A program made the translations under genes and the position numbers. From assembly GCA_025353525.1 (NCBI GenBank), contig JANXOO010001249.1, forward strand, positions 1-7,797: a stretch of DNA of 7,797 nucleotides, given 5' to 3'. Below the pieces are notes generated by a model. It had not been told where the DNA came from and did no database searches. It was given only the letters and a program-made list of their open reading frames with translations. Below are positions 1-6,651 of this stretch, piece after piece. This DNA is from Schlesneria sp. GTDB taxonomy: Bacteria; Planctomycetota; Planctomycetia; Planctomycetales; Planctomycetaceae. How positions within the stretch are numbered: position 1 is the stretch's first letter; the number at the start of each line of letters is the position of its first letter.

Positions 1-1948
1 CGCACTGACAACGGGCCACCCGCGTGTGATTCGCGGGCATGTCGGGGGCGTCTTTGCAACAGCGTTTCGATCAGACGGACGTTATTTAGCGACTGCAAGT
101 TCCGACAGAACCGTAAAAATATGGGATGTCACAACAGAACAGGAATTTCGCGAACTGGCCCCGAAAGACGGATTTCTGAGGCAGATCGATTTCAGCCACG
201 ACGGCAAGTCCCTGGCGGCTGCCGGAAGCGTGACGTCGCGAGGCCAACAAACAACGGCACGAATCTGGGATCTGTCGGAACGCCAATCCGAAAGCGAGGT
301 CAAAGGGCACACCGAAGGCGTCACATCGACCGCCTTCACCCCCGATGGAATGCATCTCATCACAGGAAGCGCCGATCGAACGGTGAAGATCTGGTTGCGA
401 GAAAACCGCAAAAACATCGTGACACTGACAGGCCACACAGGCGCGGTAACAACCGTTGTCAGCAGTCCGGATGGTGCCTGGATTGCATCCGGAAGCACCG
501 ACAAAACGGTCAGGATCTGGGAGAAGGAATCGCTCAACCTTGATACTGAGGCTCTCGCCCCTGCTTTGAATTCACTTCTTCCAAAAGCATTGACCGCGGC
601 GATACCAGCCAGGCGAGAAAACAAGCCAAAGCTTATATTTTCAGGGCATTCATCCGGCATCACCTCGATTGCTTTTGACCCGAACAGCCGCTGGCTGGCA
701 GTCGGAGAGCAGGACGGATCCATTCGGGTAACCAGCGTTAAGAACGGAAAAGAGCTGCTCGCACTGACGGTGACGCCCGGCCCTGTCACATCTTTGTCGT
801 TTGATCGCGAAGGTCGACACATTGCCGCAGCCGTCGGCAACATTCACCCGGCGGTCTGGGAAATAACAGAAACGGCCAACGGATACTTGATGGCATCCTC
901 GGCACGCTTCTTCCGCGGGCACTCTTACGAGGTGTTATCCGTGGCGTTCAGTGCCGATGGTCGCAGACTGGCATCTTCCAACCTCGACGATGCAGTACGC
1001 CTGTGGGATGTTGAGTCAGGCTACGAAACAATTGCCCTCAGTGTTCCGCGAAAATGTCAAACATCAATCGCTTTCAGTTCTGATGGCAAGACACTGGCGG
1101 CTGGCGGTAACGGCATCCTGTTGTGGGAGACCGAACGACCTGATCGAAATACTCCGAAATGGATCGAAGCCTGGCATCGCAGCGAATGCGATCGCGCAAC
1201 CGCCGATGGAGAATGGTACGCAACCGTCTTCCATTTGACGCCGCTTCTCGATTTCCATCCCGATTCAAAAGGCCTCTACAGGGAACTCGCAGAGGCGCGA
1301 ATGTATATGGAAAAATGGAGTCTGGCAGCCACCGACTTTTCAGAATTCCTGCGAAAAGACCCCACGAATCTGGATTTGCAATATCGACACGCAGGCGTTT
1401 CGCTGCTTGCCGGAGATGAGACGCGTTTTCTGGCGATTTGCCAAACGATCACCGAACTTTACGGAGCGACTGACAATGAAGTTAATTCTTATTATGTCGC
1501 TCGAATTTGCACGCTGATGCCACGTGTCCACAAGGATCTGGCAGTTCCCTTTCGATTGATGGAACGTTCTCTCAACACCGGCCCGAAACCGGGAATCGCC
1601 TTTTTCAGTTCGATGGAACATGCGATTGCGATGACCCAATATCGCATGGGAAATTTCGACAAATGCATTCACCACGCTCGCGCGTCAATGGAGAATAAAC
1701 CACTGTGGGCTGCACGAGAGATCAATCGATTTGTGATCGCGTTGGCGCTCAATCAACTCGGACGTTCCGAAGAGGCCCGTAACGAGTTCAATGCAGCCAT
1801 CAAATGGATGGACGAGGCAACGAAGCTGTCCAGAGATCAACATGCCGCGGCGTTGGGACAACATCCCGCCGACTGGCTGACAATGTTGATCCTGCGTCGT
1901 GAAGCAGAACGCGAATTGGGAATCGGCCGACCGAGCTCAAGCCAATAG
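1..1948 (+). CDS. WD40-repeat protein with C-terminal TPR-like region (5' end outside window)
   Basis: The reading frame is open to the left edge (first full codon at position 2), so the GTG at 26 is not the true start and the gene begins upstream. Counting residues from that GTG, about eight WD40 repeats are visible, near 4-34, 48-82, 94-124, 136-166, 207-237, 250-279, 298-328 and 344-368. Most have a GH near the start and end in IWD, IWE or LWD, for example DRTVKIWD. A 40-residue insert separates repeats four and five. Residues about 415-600 are helical and TPR-like (417-450, 530-560, 568-600), and the end carries the motif HPADWLTMLILRREAE. Known of the family: planctomycetes have many large Hanks-type Ser/Thr kinases with this WD40 and TPR-like tail, so an upstream kinase domain is a reasonable guess, but it is not seen. 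The propeller probably serves protein-protein binding. The gene converges on the minus-strand gene ending at 2019. Confidence 0.9.
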   Translation, partial: ALTTGHPRVIRGHVGGVFATAFRSDGRYLATASSDRTVKIWDVTTEQEFRELAPKDGFLRQIDFSHDGKSLAAAGSVTSRGQQTTARIWDLSERQSESEVKGHTEGVTSTAFTPDGMHLITGSADRTVKIWLRENRKNIVTLTGHTGAVTTVVSSPDGAWIASGSTDKTVRIWEKESLNLDTEALAPALNSLLPKALTAAIPARRENKPKLIFSGHSSGITSIAFDPNSRWLAVGEQDGSIRVTSVKNGKELLALTVTPGPVTSLSFDREGRHIAAAVGNIHPAVWEITETANGYLMASSARFFRGHSYEVLSVAFSADGRRLASSNLDDAVRLWDVESGYETIALSVPRKCQTSIAFSSDGKTLAAGGNGILLWETERPDRNTPKWIEAWHRSECDRATADGEWYATVFHLTPLLDFHPDSKGLYRELAEARMYMEKWSLAATDFSEFLRKDPTNLDLQYRHAGVSLLAGDETRFLAICQTITELYGATDNEVNSYYVARICTLMPRVHKDLAVPFRLMERSLNTGPKPGIAFFSSMEHAIAMTQYRMGNFDKCIHHARASMENKPLWAAREINRFVIALALNQLGRSEEARNEFNAAIKWMDEATKLSRDQHAAALGQHPADWLTMLILRREAERELGIGRPSSSQ

Positions 1949-1979
1949 CGAAACGTGAAGTATTTTACCGGCCGCCAAT

Positions 1980-1999
1980 CCGGAATCATCGTCTTCCGG
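1980..1999. terminator. Possible hairpin between convergent genes
   Basis: CCGGAA (1980-1985) and TTCCGG (1994-1999) form a perfect 6-bp inverted repeat around an 8-base loop. It lies between the stop of the WD40 gene and the stop of the facing minus-strand gene, where a shared terminator would be expected. There is no T-run on either side, so it may not be a true intrinsic terminator. Confidence 0.3.
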
Positions 2000-2018
2000 G
2001 ACGAGCCGAACCAATTTG

Positions 2019-3086
2019 TCACCGGGTCATTGCCGCCAGTTGCGCGATCGCGAACGCGCACGCCGATTCGGCGACGGCGGGGGAAAGCCGATCAGCCAGC
2101 GAAATCACAGTGGCATTTGAGGTGTTTCGATTCTCGTCAATCAGGCGTCTTGCAAGAAATGTTCCCGAGCCCGACAGGATTACCGTTTCGCATGGCGATC
2201 CTGATCGCCGGGCGATTCGTTCGAGTGATCCGGCGAGTCGCTGGCGCTGCACGTCACACAAAAACCTCGCGATCTGAATCGCTTCGCCGAGCGTCACTTC
2301 GTTGCGGTCGCAACAAAGCATTCTTGCAATGCGATCGTGAGCGGCAGACCTCGTGGCAGGCTTTCCATTCGCCGTTTCCAGGTCGTGTTCGTCCTCGGGC
2401 AGATCACCGAGCAAAAGGTGGATATCAAGCGTTGTGGCAAAGACTTCGGCAGCCAGCGGACTGTACCCGTCTCGAAACGGAACGCTGTTGGCAATCGCGC
2501 ACAACGGGGTACGCCTTACTCCCGAATACGAAAGCTCACCGCACTGCATGCGAGTGACATCGGTCAACCCCTGCGGCACGGGCTTGCCGTCTCGCATAGG
2601 GACAAGATCCGTCGTCGTCGTGCCAATATCGACAAGAAGCCCCGTTCCGATCGGAACGAACTGTCCACACCAGGTCGCCAAAGCATGCCAATTGCCCGCA
2701 GCGACTTTCACGGGTCGCTCCTTCGCCGTTTCCGCTGCAATCAATTCGCCGTCCGTCGACCAAACGATTACGGGAACGGTTAACGATCGGCCCGGATTGT
2801 CCCCGGAATTCACTCGCCCGGTGGAAGTCCATTCACGAATCCCCTGCTCGACGGCATCGAGTACGAATCGGACTCCCTCGGTCTTTGTTGGAAAGCAATC
2901 GGCCAACTCGGCGGTCATCGTCACTGCGACGGTTTCGGTCAATGGATACTCAGACAGAATCGACGCAATCCTGTCCTTCAACTGTTCCGGTTGACGCCAG
3001 ATTGCAAACGGGCGGCTGATCGCCCGCCAAACAGCATCCGATGCTTTGATATTCGCCCCACCGATATCGAGACCGAGGATCGACAT
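2019..3086 (-). CDS. MfnF-like H4MPT-linked C1 transfer pathway protein (hydantoinase/oxoprolinase fold)
   Basis: This 355-residue protein has two phosphate-binding loops of the ASKHA ATPase fold, LGLDIGGANIKAS (4-16) and LLVDIGTTTTDLVP (150-163), plus a late glycine motif SGSGTFLARRL (305-315) as in the adenosine-binding segment. The stretch MTAELADCFPTKTEGV (57-72) is characteristic of the family once called 'H4MPT-linked C1 transfer pathway protein'. The studied archaeal member is MfnF, which joins the aminomethylfuran diphosphate and gamma-glutamyltyramine halves of methanofuran. Planctomycetes are known to carry H4MPT-linked C1 genes, so a role in making a methanofuran-like cofactor is inferred. 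Length fits the family. The ATG at 3086 gives the intact first loop right after the start, but no convincing Shine-Dalgarno precedes it. No other C1 gene is nearby. Family assignment is strong; the exact substrate is not established. Confidence 0.85.
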   Translation of the reverse strand: MSILGLDIGGANIKASDAVWRAISRPFAIWRQPEQLKDRIASILSEYPLTETVAVTMTAELADCFPTKTEGVRFVLDAVEQGIREWTSTGRVNSGDNPGRSLTVPVIVWSTDGELIAAETAKERPVKVAAGNWHALATWCGQFVPIGTGLLVDIGTTTTDLVPMRDGKPVPQGLTDVTRMQCGELSYSGVRRTPLCAIANSVPFRDGYSPLAAEVFATTLDIHLLLGDLPEDEHDLETANGKPATRSAAHDRIARMLCCDRNEVTLGEAIQIARFLCDVQRQRLAGSLERIARRSGSPCETVILSGSGTFLARRLIDENRNTSNATVISLADRLSPAVAESACAFAIAQLAAMTR

Positions 3087-3282
3087 ATGATTAACAGCTT
3101 GCGGCAGGACTTGGGGTGGCGAAAGATTTATCGTGCTCGCGGTCCGGATTGAGGTTTCGTTTGCGAGTCGGCTTCCGCGTTCAAAAGCAAACCACCGTCA
3201 CAGCGGCAGTTTGCAGCTTTCGCATTTTTTCTCAATGGCATCAAACCAAACCGCGCCGGGTATATTCTGCTCGCGTTCCGGT

Positions 3283-3639
3283 TCAGGGCTTCGTTTGTAA
3301 GCCCGGGATTTGCTTCTTCTTCAAGCTGACAGGTTTCGCTGTTCCGCTGCCGCCAGCGACATCAGGTTCATCTACACTGTCAGTCACTTCGGCGGGTTCG
3401 TTTGTGACGATTGGACTTTTGACCGTCGCTGAACGGGCTTCCACAATCGATTCCGTCTCATTCGTTGACAGGTCACCCGAGCCAAAGATATCAGATACCT
3501 CGTTCGAATCAGCAACGGATTCGTTAGGGTCGCCAACAACATCAACTGTTGACTCCCGCTCGACCGTGGTGCTCATTTCGGAACATCCGATAAAACCGCC
3601 AAAAACCAACACCAGCAACACGCACAGTCGTCGACGCAT
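3283..3639 (-). CDS. Small acidic lipoprotein of unknown function
   Basis: This is a 118-residue protein. An N-terminal MRRR is followed by a hydrophobic stretch (5-17) and a lipobox-like FIGC with Cys19, so it is probably a type II signal-peptidase substrate anchored by lipid. The Phe at -3 is slightly unusual for a lipobox. The mature part is rich in Asp, Glu, Ser, Thr and Val, has no further Cys and no recognisable domain, looks largely disordered, and ends in a basic segment (SLKKKQIPGLQTKP). The start at 3639 is chosen over the upstream in-frame TTG at 3669 because GGAGG (3645-3649) lies five bases before it and because it places the basic residues directly before the hydrophobic core. 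It lies 149 bases downstream of the alkaline phosphatase gene on the same strand, so co-transcription is possible but unproven. No function can be assigned. Confidence 0.75.
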   Translation of the reverse strand: MRRRLCVLLVLVFGGFIGCSEMSTTVERESTVDVVGDPNESVADSNEVSDIFGSGDLSTNETESIVEARSATVKSPIVTNEPAEVTDSVDEPDVAGGSGTAKPVSLKKKQIPGLQTKP

Positions 3640-3644
3640 TGTAT

Positions 3645-3649
3645 CCTCC
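3645..3649 (-). promoter_or_regulatory. Ribosome binding site of the lipoprotein gene
   Basis: On the minus strand GGAGG is followed by ATACA and then ATG. This is the strongest Shine-Dalgarno in the window, and it decides the start at 3639 rather than the TTG at 3669. Confidence 0.8.
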
Positions 3650-3788
3650 GTGATTCGAGATCGTTTCAACGTTGGCTGGATTGTCCAGAATGACGCGATT
3701 CAGAGCAAGATCGATCCTTGCAAATCAGGCGATTCTCTAACACCACTTCTCCACTTCGATTGGAAACTAATGAAGTCCTTCGTCAAAT

Positions 3789-5456
3789 TCATTTCTTTTC
3801 GATCAGTTTTTCCGGTGATTCCAGAACCAGATAGTGTCCGTGGTCGGCGGTGACGATCAGCAAGGATTCGTTCCAGTTGCTGTGTTGTTCGACCCAATCA
3901 GTGATCGATTTCACGGCGGCATCGCCACTCAGGACTGCCCCGATCGCATTGTCAATGTTGTTGTCGTGATTGGCCCAATCGACATCGCCCGATTCGACCA
4001 TCAGCCAGAATCCTTTGGGATTCTGCGACAGGACCGTGATGGCGGCATCGGTCATGTCTTTGAGCGAAGGATTTTCTTCGATGTCGGCAGGCTCGTATTC
4101 TTCCGCTTTACCGGAACGGCCGATCGTCGGGCGATAATCTCCGTCCGCAGTGGCAAACGGAAGGTGTCCGGCAAACTTTCCATTCCCGAAGAACCCCAGT
4201 AACCGCTGTTTCGCTGCGGCTGCTTTCCGTGCCGACGCGAGCAAATGTTTTTGGCCGCTCAGCCCTGCGGTGCGAATGGCCGTGACGTAGTTCCCGCCGT
4301 GTTCAACATCAATCGCGTGCAGGTCAGCATCAGTCAGATAGACGTTTCCAGGAACAAAATTATCTCCGGCGACAGCAGGCTCTTTTTCGGGCTTGCCATC
4401 CTTCAGACGTACATCGCCGAACCCGCCACCGATGACTACGTCCATTCCAGGGAGCGGAGTATCCGGGTGGCTGATCGACTTCAAGCCAATCATGTCTCGT
4501 GTCAAATCCTGATAATCGTCACGGTGGACGTTATGCGCGTACGCGGCGGCGGGTGTTGCATGGCTGATCGGGACACTCGACACGGCACCGACGGCATAAC
4601 CACGTTCCTGTGCAACGTGCGCGATCGTCGGGACTTGTTGTCCGGCATAATCGACGTTAACACCGTTGTTATAGGTTTTGATCCCCGCCGTCATACTCGT
4701 TGCGGAACTCGACGAATCGGTGTAGGCGTGACAAGCGTTCTGATCTTCGTTTTTCGAGATCGGATAGAGCAAATCGTTTCCGGCCGTCCATGGATCGGGT
4801 CCGCCACGTTCGATGTTGTATCCGCCGAACAGCGTTCCACCCGGATTCAAAACGGATTGCCGGTTAGTGTCGACTTTCGTTCCGTTGTTATGGGGACTCG
4901 AACAGATGAACCCGAACTGGGTTGACCCGTTGGCAACATAGTCCTGGAAATGCAGCCCTGTTCCTCGCCCTTCCGTGTAGGCAACCTGGCCGGTTTTGTA
5001 AATCGCGGCCGCCCGTGTCGTTTGCCAATCCATCCCGTCAAATATCACAAGAAACACGAACTTTTTGCCCGAAGTAATGGCTGCTTGCTGAATCTGGTAA
5101 AGGTTCGTCTGGTCTGAAAAGTTCGCTGTGTCGTCTAATGTCTGTGTCGGGACGCGACCATAAATCCGCTGCAATTCCGATTCGCGACGGTACGGACTTT
5201 TGGAACCCTGGTATGACCGAAGGTCCACACCGTCTCCCGCATTCAGAGTTCCAAACGTGTAGATCGGGATGAGTCGGTTCGAGTGTGTGCCCCAGGACTT
5301 GTAGTTATTCGGCTCGTGCCCCCAATGTCCGAATTCAGCCCGATTGGCTTCAATCGCCTGCGTCTGCAGATCGCGAATGTAGTCAGCTCCGAAAACCGCG
5401 TGATTTGTTGCTGACATCGCGACACCGGTTAACAACAGGACAATGGCACTTCTCAT
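3789..5456 (-). CDS. Secreted alkaline phosphatase, PhoA family
   Basis: This 555-residue protein begins with a signal peptide (about 1-23, hydrophobic core AIVLLLTGVAM, probable cut after VFGA). It should hydrolyse phosphate monoesters outside the cytoplasm using two zinc and one magnesium ion. Compared with E. coli PhoA numbering from memory, D140 (FDGMD) matches D51; S248 in YTDSSSSATSMTAG matches nucleophile S102; T301 and R312 in HATPAAAYAHNVHR match T155 and R166; E488, D493 and H497 in VESGDVDWANH match E322, D327 and H331; D538 and H539 in TADHGH match D369 and H370. H299 and W494 stand where E. coli has D153 and K328, a pair recalled from Vibrio-type enzymes. The chain stops 16 residues after H539, so the third zinc histidine (E. 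coli H412) has no obvious counterpart. A weak GAAAG precedes the start by six bases. No Pho box was recognised upstream. Confidence 0.93.
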   Translation of the reverse strand: MRSAIVLLLTGVAMSATNHAVFGADYIRDLQTQAIEANRAEFGHWGHEPNNYKSWGTHSNRLIPIYTFGTLNAGDGVDLRSYQGSKSPYRRESELQRIYGRVPTQTLDDTANFSDQTNLYQIQQAAITSGKKFVFLVIFDGMDWQTTRAAAIYKTGQVAYTEGRGTGLHFQDYVANGSTQFGFICSSPHNNGTKVDTNRQSVLNPGGTLFGGYNIERGGPDPWTAGNDLLYPISKNEDQNACHAYTDSSSSATSMTAGIKTYNNGVNVDYAGQQVPTIAHVAQERGYAVGAVSSVPISHATPAAAYAHNVHRDDYQDLTRDMIGLKSISHPDTPLPGMDVVIGGGFGDVRLKDGKPEKEPAVAGDNFVPGNVYLTDADLHAIDVEHGGNYVTAIRTAGLSGQKHLLASARKAAAAKQRLLGFFGNGKFAGHLPFATADGDYRPTIGRSGKAEEYEPADIEENPSLKDMTDAAITVLSQNPKGFWLMVESGDVDWANHDNNIDNAIGAVLSGDAAVKSITDWVEQHSNWNESLLIVTADHGHYLVLESPEKLIEKK

Positions 5457-5797
5457 AGAAATCTTTCAACAAATGACGCGAACCCGGTGGAACGGTTGAA
5501 GTGTAGGCATTCCAGCCACAGACCGCAAAATCGTTACGTCAAGAATCCTGAGCACAATCGTTATCACCGCGCTAATCGGAATTAACGTTGTCCTTGACCC
5601 AATCGTCGCCATCCGAACCACTCCGGCTTCGCGCAAAAATCACAACCTGTTTCTGAAACAAGTGTTCCATCAAACGTCCGATAATAACGGTTCTTCCGTT
5701 TGTCGGGATGGCACGGCGTCTGCGTGATGTTCTGATTATCGCGAATGTGTCGGTGGAAACGAATAAATCTGTTTTGCCACCGACAGTCCTTGCGAGC

Positions 5798-5820
5798 TTC
5801 GTGACTCGAACGAGCACGAA
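5798..5820. repeat. Short inverted repeat (hairpin)
   Basis: TTCGTG (5798-5803) pairs with CACGAA (5815-5820). Inside it, CTC (5805-5807) pairs with GAG (5812-5814) around a GAAC loop, with one bulged A at 5804. That gives nine base pairs. It is not followed by a T-run, so it is probably not a terminator. Confidence 0.5.
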
Positions 5821-5881
5821 ACCAAAGCTGTGTATGAGCGTGTGTGGTGACCTGAGAGACCGCCTGATGCGCTGAGTTGAG

Positions 5882-5912
5882 GAACCCGCCAGTGTGTGGC
5901 ACCGGCGGGTTC
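5882..5912. repeat. Inverted repeat GAACCCGCC / GGCGGGTTC
   Basis: A perfect 9-bp inverted repeat (5882-5890 and 5904-5912). After one A-C mismatch, three more pairs (GTG 5892-5894 with CAC 5900-5902) close a five-base loop. There is no T-run. It stands 13 bases before the larger hairpin and may belong to the same leader or repeat element. Confidence 0.65.
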
Positions 5913-5925
5913 GACGGGTTTGTCG

Positions 5926-6033
5926 GTCCGTGCCGACAAGGTGGCACGGCTCGCTTCATCTGCCATCGGAAAGGGAACACATCGTCCTTTCCGATGGCGG
6001 GTGTCGAGTGCCGTACCACATTGTCGGCCGGAC
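5926..6033 (+). repeat. Long imperfect hairpin (about 108 nt) upstream of the first pilin-like gene
   Basis: Two arms of about 48 bases pair around an 11-base loop (5975-5985). From the base inward: GTCCG (5926-5930) with CGGAC (6029-6033); GCCGACAA (5932-5939) with TTGTCGGC (6021-6028); GTGG (5941-5944) with CCAC (6016-6019); ACGGC (5946-5950) with GCCGT (6010-6014); TCG with CGA (5951-5953, 6005-6007); and a perfect 13-bp tip, GCCATCGGAAAGG (5962-5974) with CCTTTCCGATGGC (5986-5998). A few mismatches and small bulges separate the blocks. It ends 99 bases before the pilin-like start. It could be a structured 5' leader or a dispersed palindromic (REP/MITE-like) element; the sequence alone does not decide. 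Confidence 0.75.
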
Positions 6034-6117
6034 GCGACGCCCTTTCGTCTGCGATTCGTGCCTCCGCAGTCCCTGTGTCGTGCCTCAGGAGACAGAAGCG
6101 GTCGGCTTTCCTGTTTG

Positions 6118-6122
6118 AAAGG
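6118..6122 (+). promoter_or_regulatory. Ribosome binding site of first pilin-like gene
   Basis: AAAGG lies ten bases before the ATG at 6133. The same AAAGG recurs nine and ten bases before the other two pilin-like starts, which supports this start over the long in-frame extension upstream. The spacing is somewhat long. Confidence 0.55.
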
Positions 6123-6132
6123 TGTGTTTGAG

Positions 6133-6651
6133 ATGAAAGTTCTATGGCGTAATTTTGTCGGGGACGAGGCAGGTGTCATCCTGTCTGCCGAATTGATCAT
6201 CATTCTGACGATCGCCGTGCTCGGAATGGTGGTCGGACTGTCCAACGTTCAGCAAGGAGTCCTCGGTGAATTCAATGATCTGACGATGGCATTTCAATCG
6301 TTGAACCAGTCGTACGGGACGCCTTCATATCGCGGCTGCTGGAAGATCTGGGGACGAACGTCGTGGATGTCAGGATCGAGCTTCTTCGACGTTTATGACG
6401 GCTGCATCGGCAGCGGCTTCACATCGACCTATCAGGGAGGCGAAATCGTCGGCAACACGAACGGGTACTACCTGCCGTCTCAGCAGAATACTCGCGTCAT
6501 CGATGAAACATATATCGTCCCAAATAGCGGTGCCTGCCAATCCGCAGTGGATCAAACGGCACCCGCCGCAACGTTGCCGACACCAGTTCCCGTACCTATA
6601 CCATCGCACGTCCCGCCCCAGTCAAACGGCGGCTGTTCGACATGCCCCTGA
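6133..6651 (+). CDS. Pilin-like protein with Cys- and Pro-containing tail (array copy 1)
   Basis: This 172-residue protein has a short basic leader, the motif DEAGVILSAEL (11-21) and one hydrophobic helix (about 15-38), the general layout of type IVb/Flp-type prepilins and class III signal peptides. Beyond residue about 60 it is unlike the other copies: aromatic- and Gly/Ser-rich, with Cys at 69, 91, 135, 168 and 171, then a proline-rich linker (TLPTPVPVPIPSHVPP) and the terminus GGCSTCP. It is probably anchored by the helix with the tail outside the membrane. The frame is open for 79 codons upstream, but the ATG at 6133 is chosen because it aligns with the other copies and has AAAGG before it. 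In a classical prepilin the Glu is at +5 after the Gly; here it is at +6. No peptidase or Tad/Flp assembly gene is in view, so pilus formation is inference. It could instead be a small single-pass surface protein. Confidence 0.8.
   Translation: MKVLWRNFVGDEAGVILSAELIIILTIAVLGMVVGLSNVQQGVLGEFNDLTMAFQSLNQSYGTPSYRGCWKIWGRTSWMSGSSFFDVYDGCIGSGFTSTYQGGEIVGNTNGYYLPSQQNTRVIDETYIVPNSGACQSAVDQTAPAATLPTPVPVPIPSHVPPQSNGGCSTCP

Larger units (their letters stand above)
5457..6132. other. Divergent intergenic region rich in inverted repeats
   Basis: These 676 bases separate the minus-strand phosphatase from the plus-strand pilin-like gene and must hold both promoters. I see no supported gene: the open frames are short or lack start signals, and the longest run into neighbouring genes in the wrong frame. 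The right half holds strong inverted repeats (5798-5820, 5882-5912, 5926-6033). The left half holds a short palindrome, TGTTTC-T-GAAACA (5648-5660), that could be an operator, but nothing else supports that. No clear -35/-10 pair was found for either gene. Confidence 0.6.

Noticed and set aside
82..843. Minus-strand open frame of 253 codons inside the WD40 gene
   Set aside because: It lies antisense to a clear repeat-bearing protein, has no recognisable domain, and is explained by codon bias of the true frame.
1955..2994. Plus-strand open frames of 200 and 213 codons opposite the MfnF-like gene
   Set aside because: The minus-strand frame has two intact ATP-fold motifs and family length; the plus-strand frames are Arg/Ser-rich shadows without motifs.
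3769..3793. AATGAA/TTCATT inverted repeat at the end of the phosphatase gene as a terminator
   Set aside because: Only six AT-rich pairs, overlapping the stop codon, with no useful T-run.
3116..3853. Plus-strand open frame of 245 codons across the lipoprotein gene
   Set aside because: No domain or start signal, and it runs antisense to the lipoprotein, which has a lipobox and a strong ribosome site.
4245..4925. Plus-strand open frame of 226 codons opposite the alkaline phosphatase
   Set aside because: It is antisense to active-site motifs of a well-recognised enzyme and has no features of its own.
5457..5700. Pho box upstream of the alkaline phosphatase
   Set aside because: No pair of CTGTCAT-like direct repeats was found on either strand, so phosphate control is not supported by visible sites.
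5896..6132. A 79-residue N-terminal extension of pilin-like copy 1
   Set aside because: It crosses the long hairpin and is absent from copies 2 and 3. The ATG at 6133 has AAAGG before it and aligns with their starts.
5457..6132. CRISPR array or tRNA gene in the divergent region
   Set aside because: The repeats are palindromic and not regularly spaced direct repeats, and no cloverleaf with a TTCGA arm and anticodon stem could be built.
5736..6245. Minus-strand open frame of 169 codons across the hairpin region and pilin-like copy 1
   Set aside because: It overlaps the conserved N-terminus of copy 1 antisense, and its composition follows the inverted repeats, not a protein.
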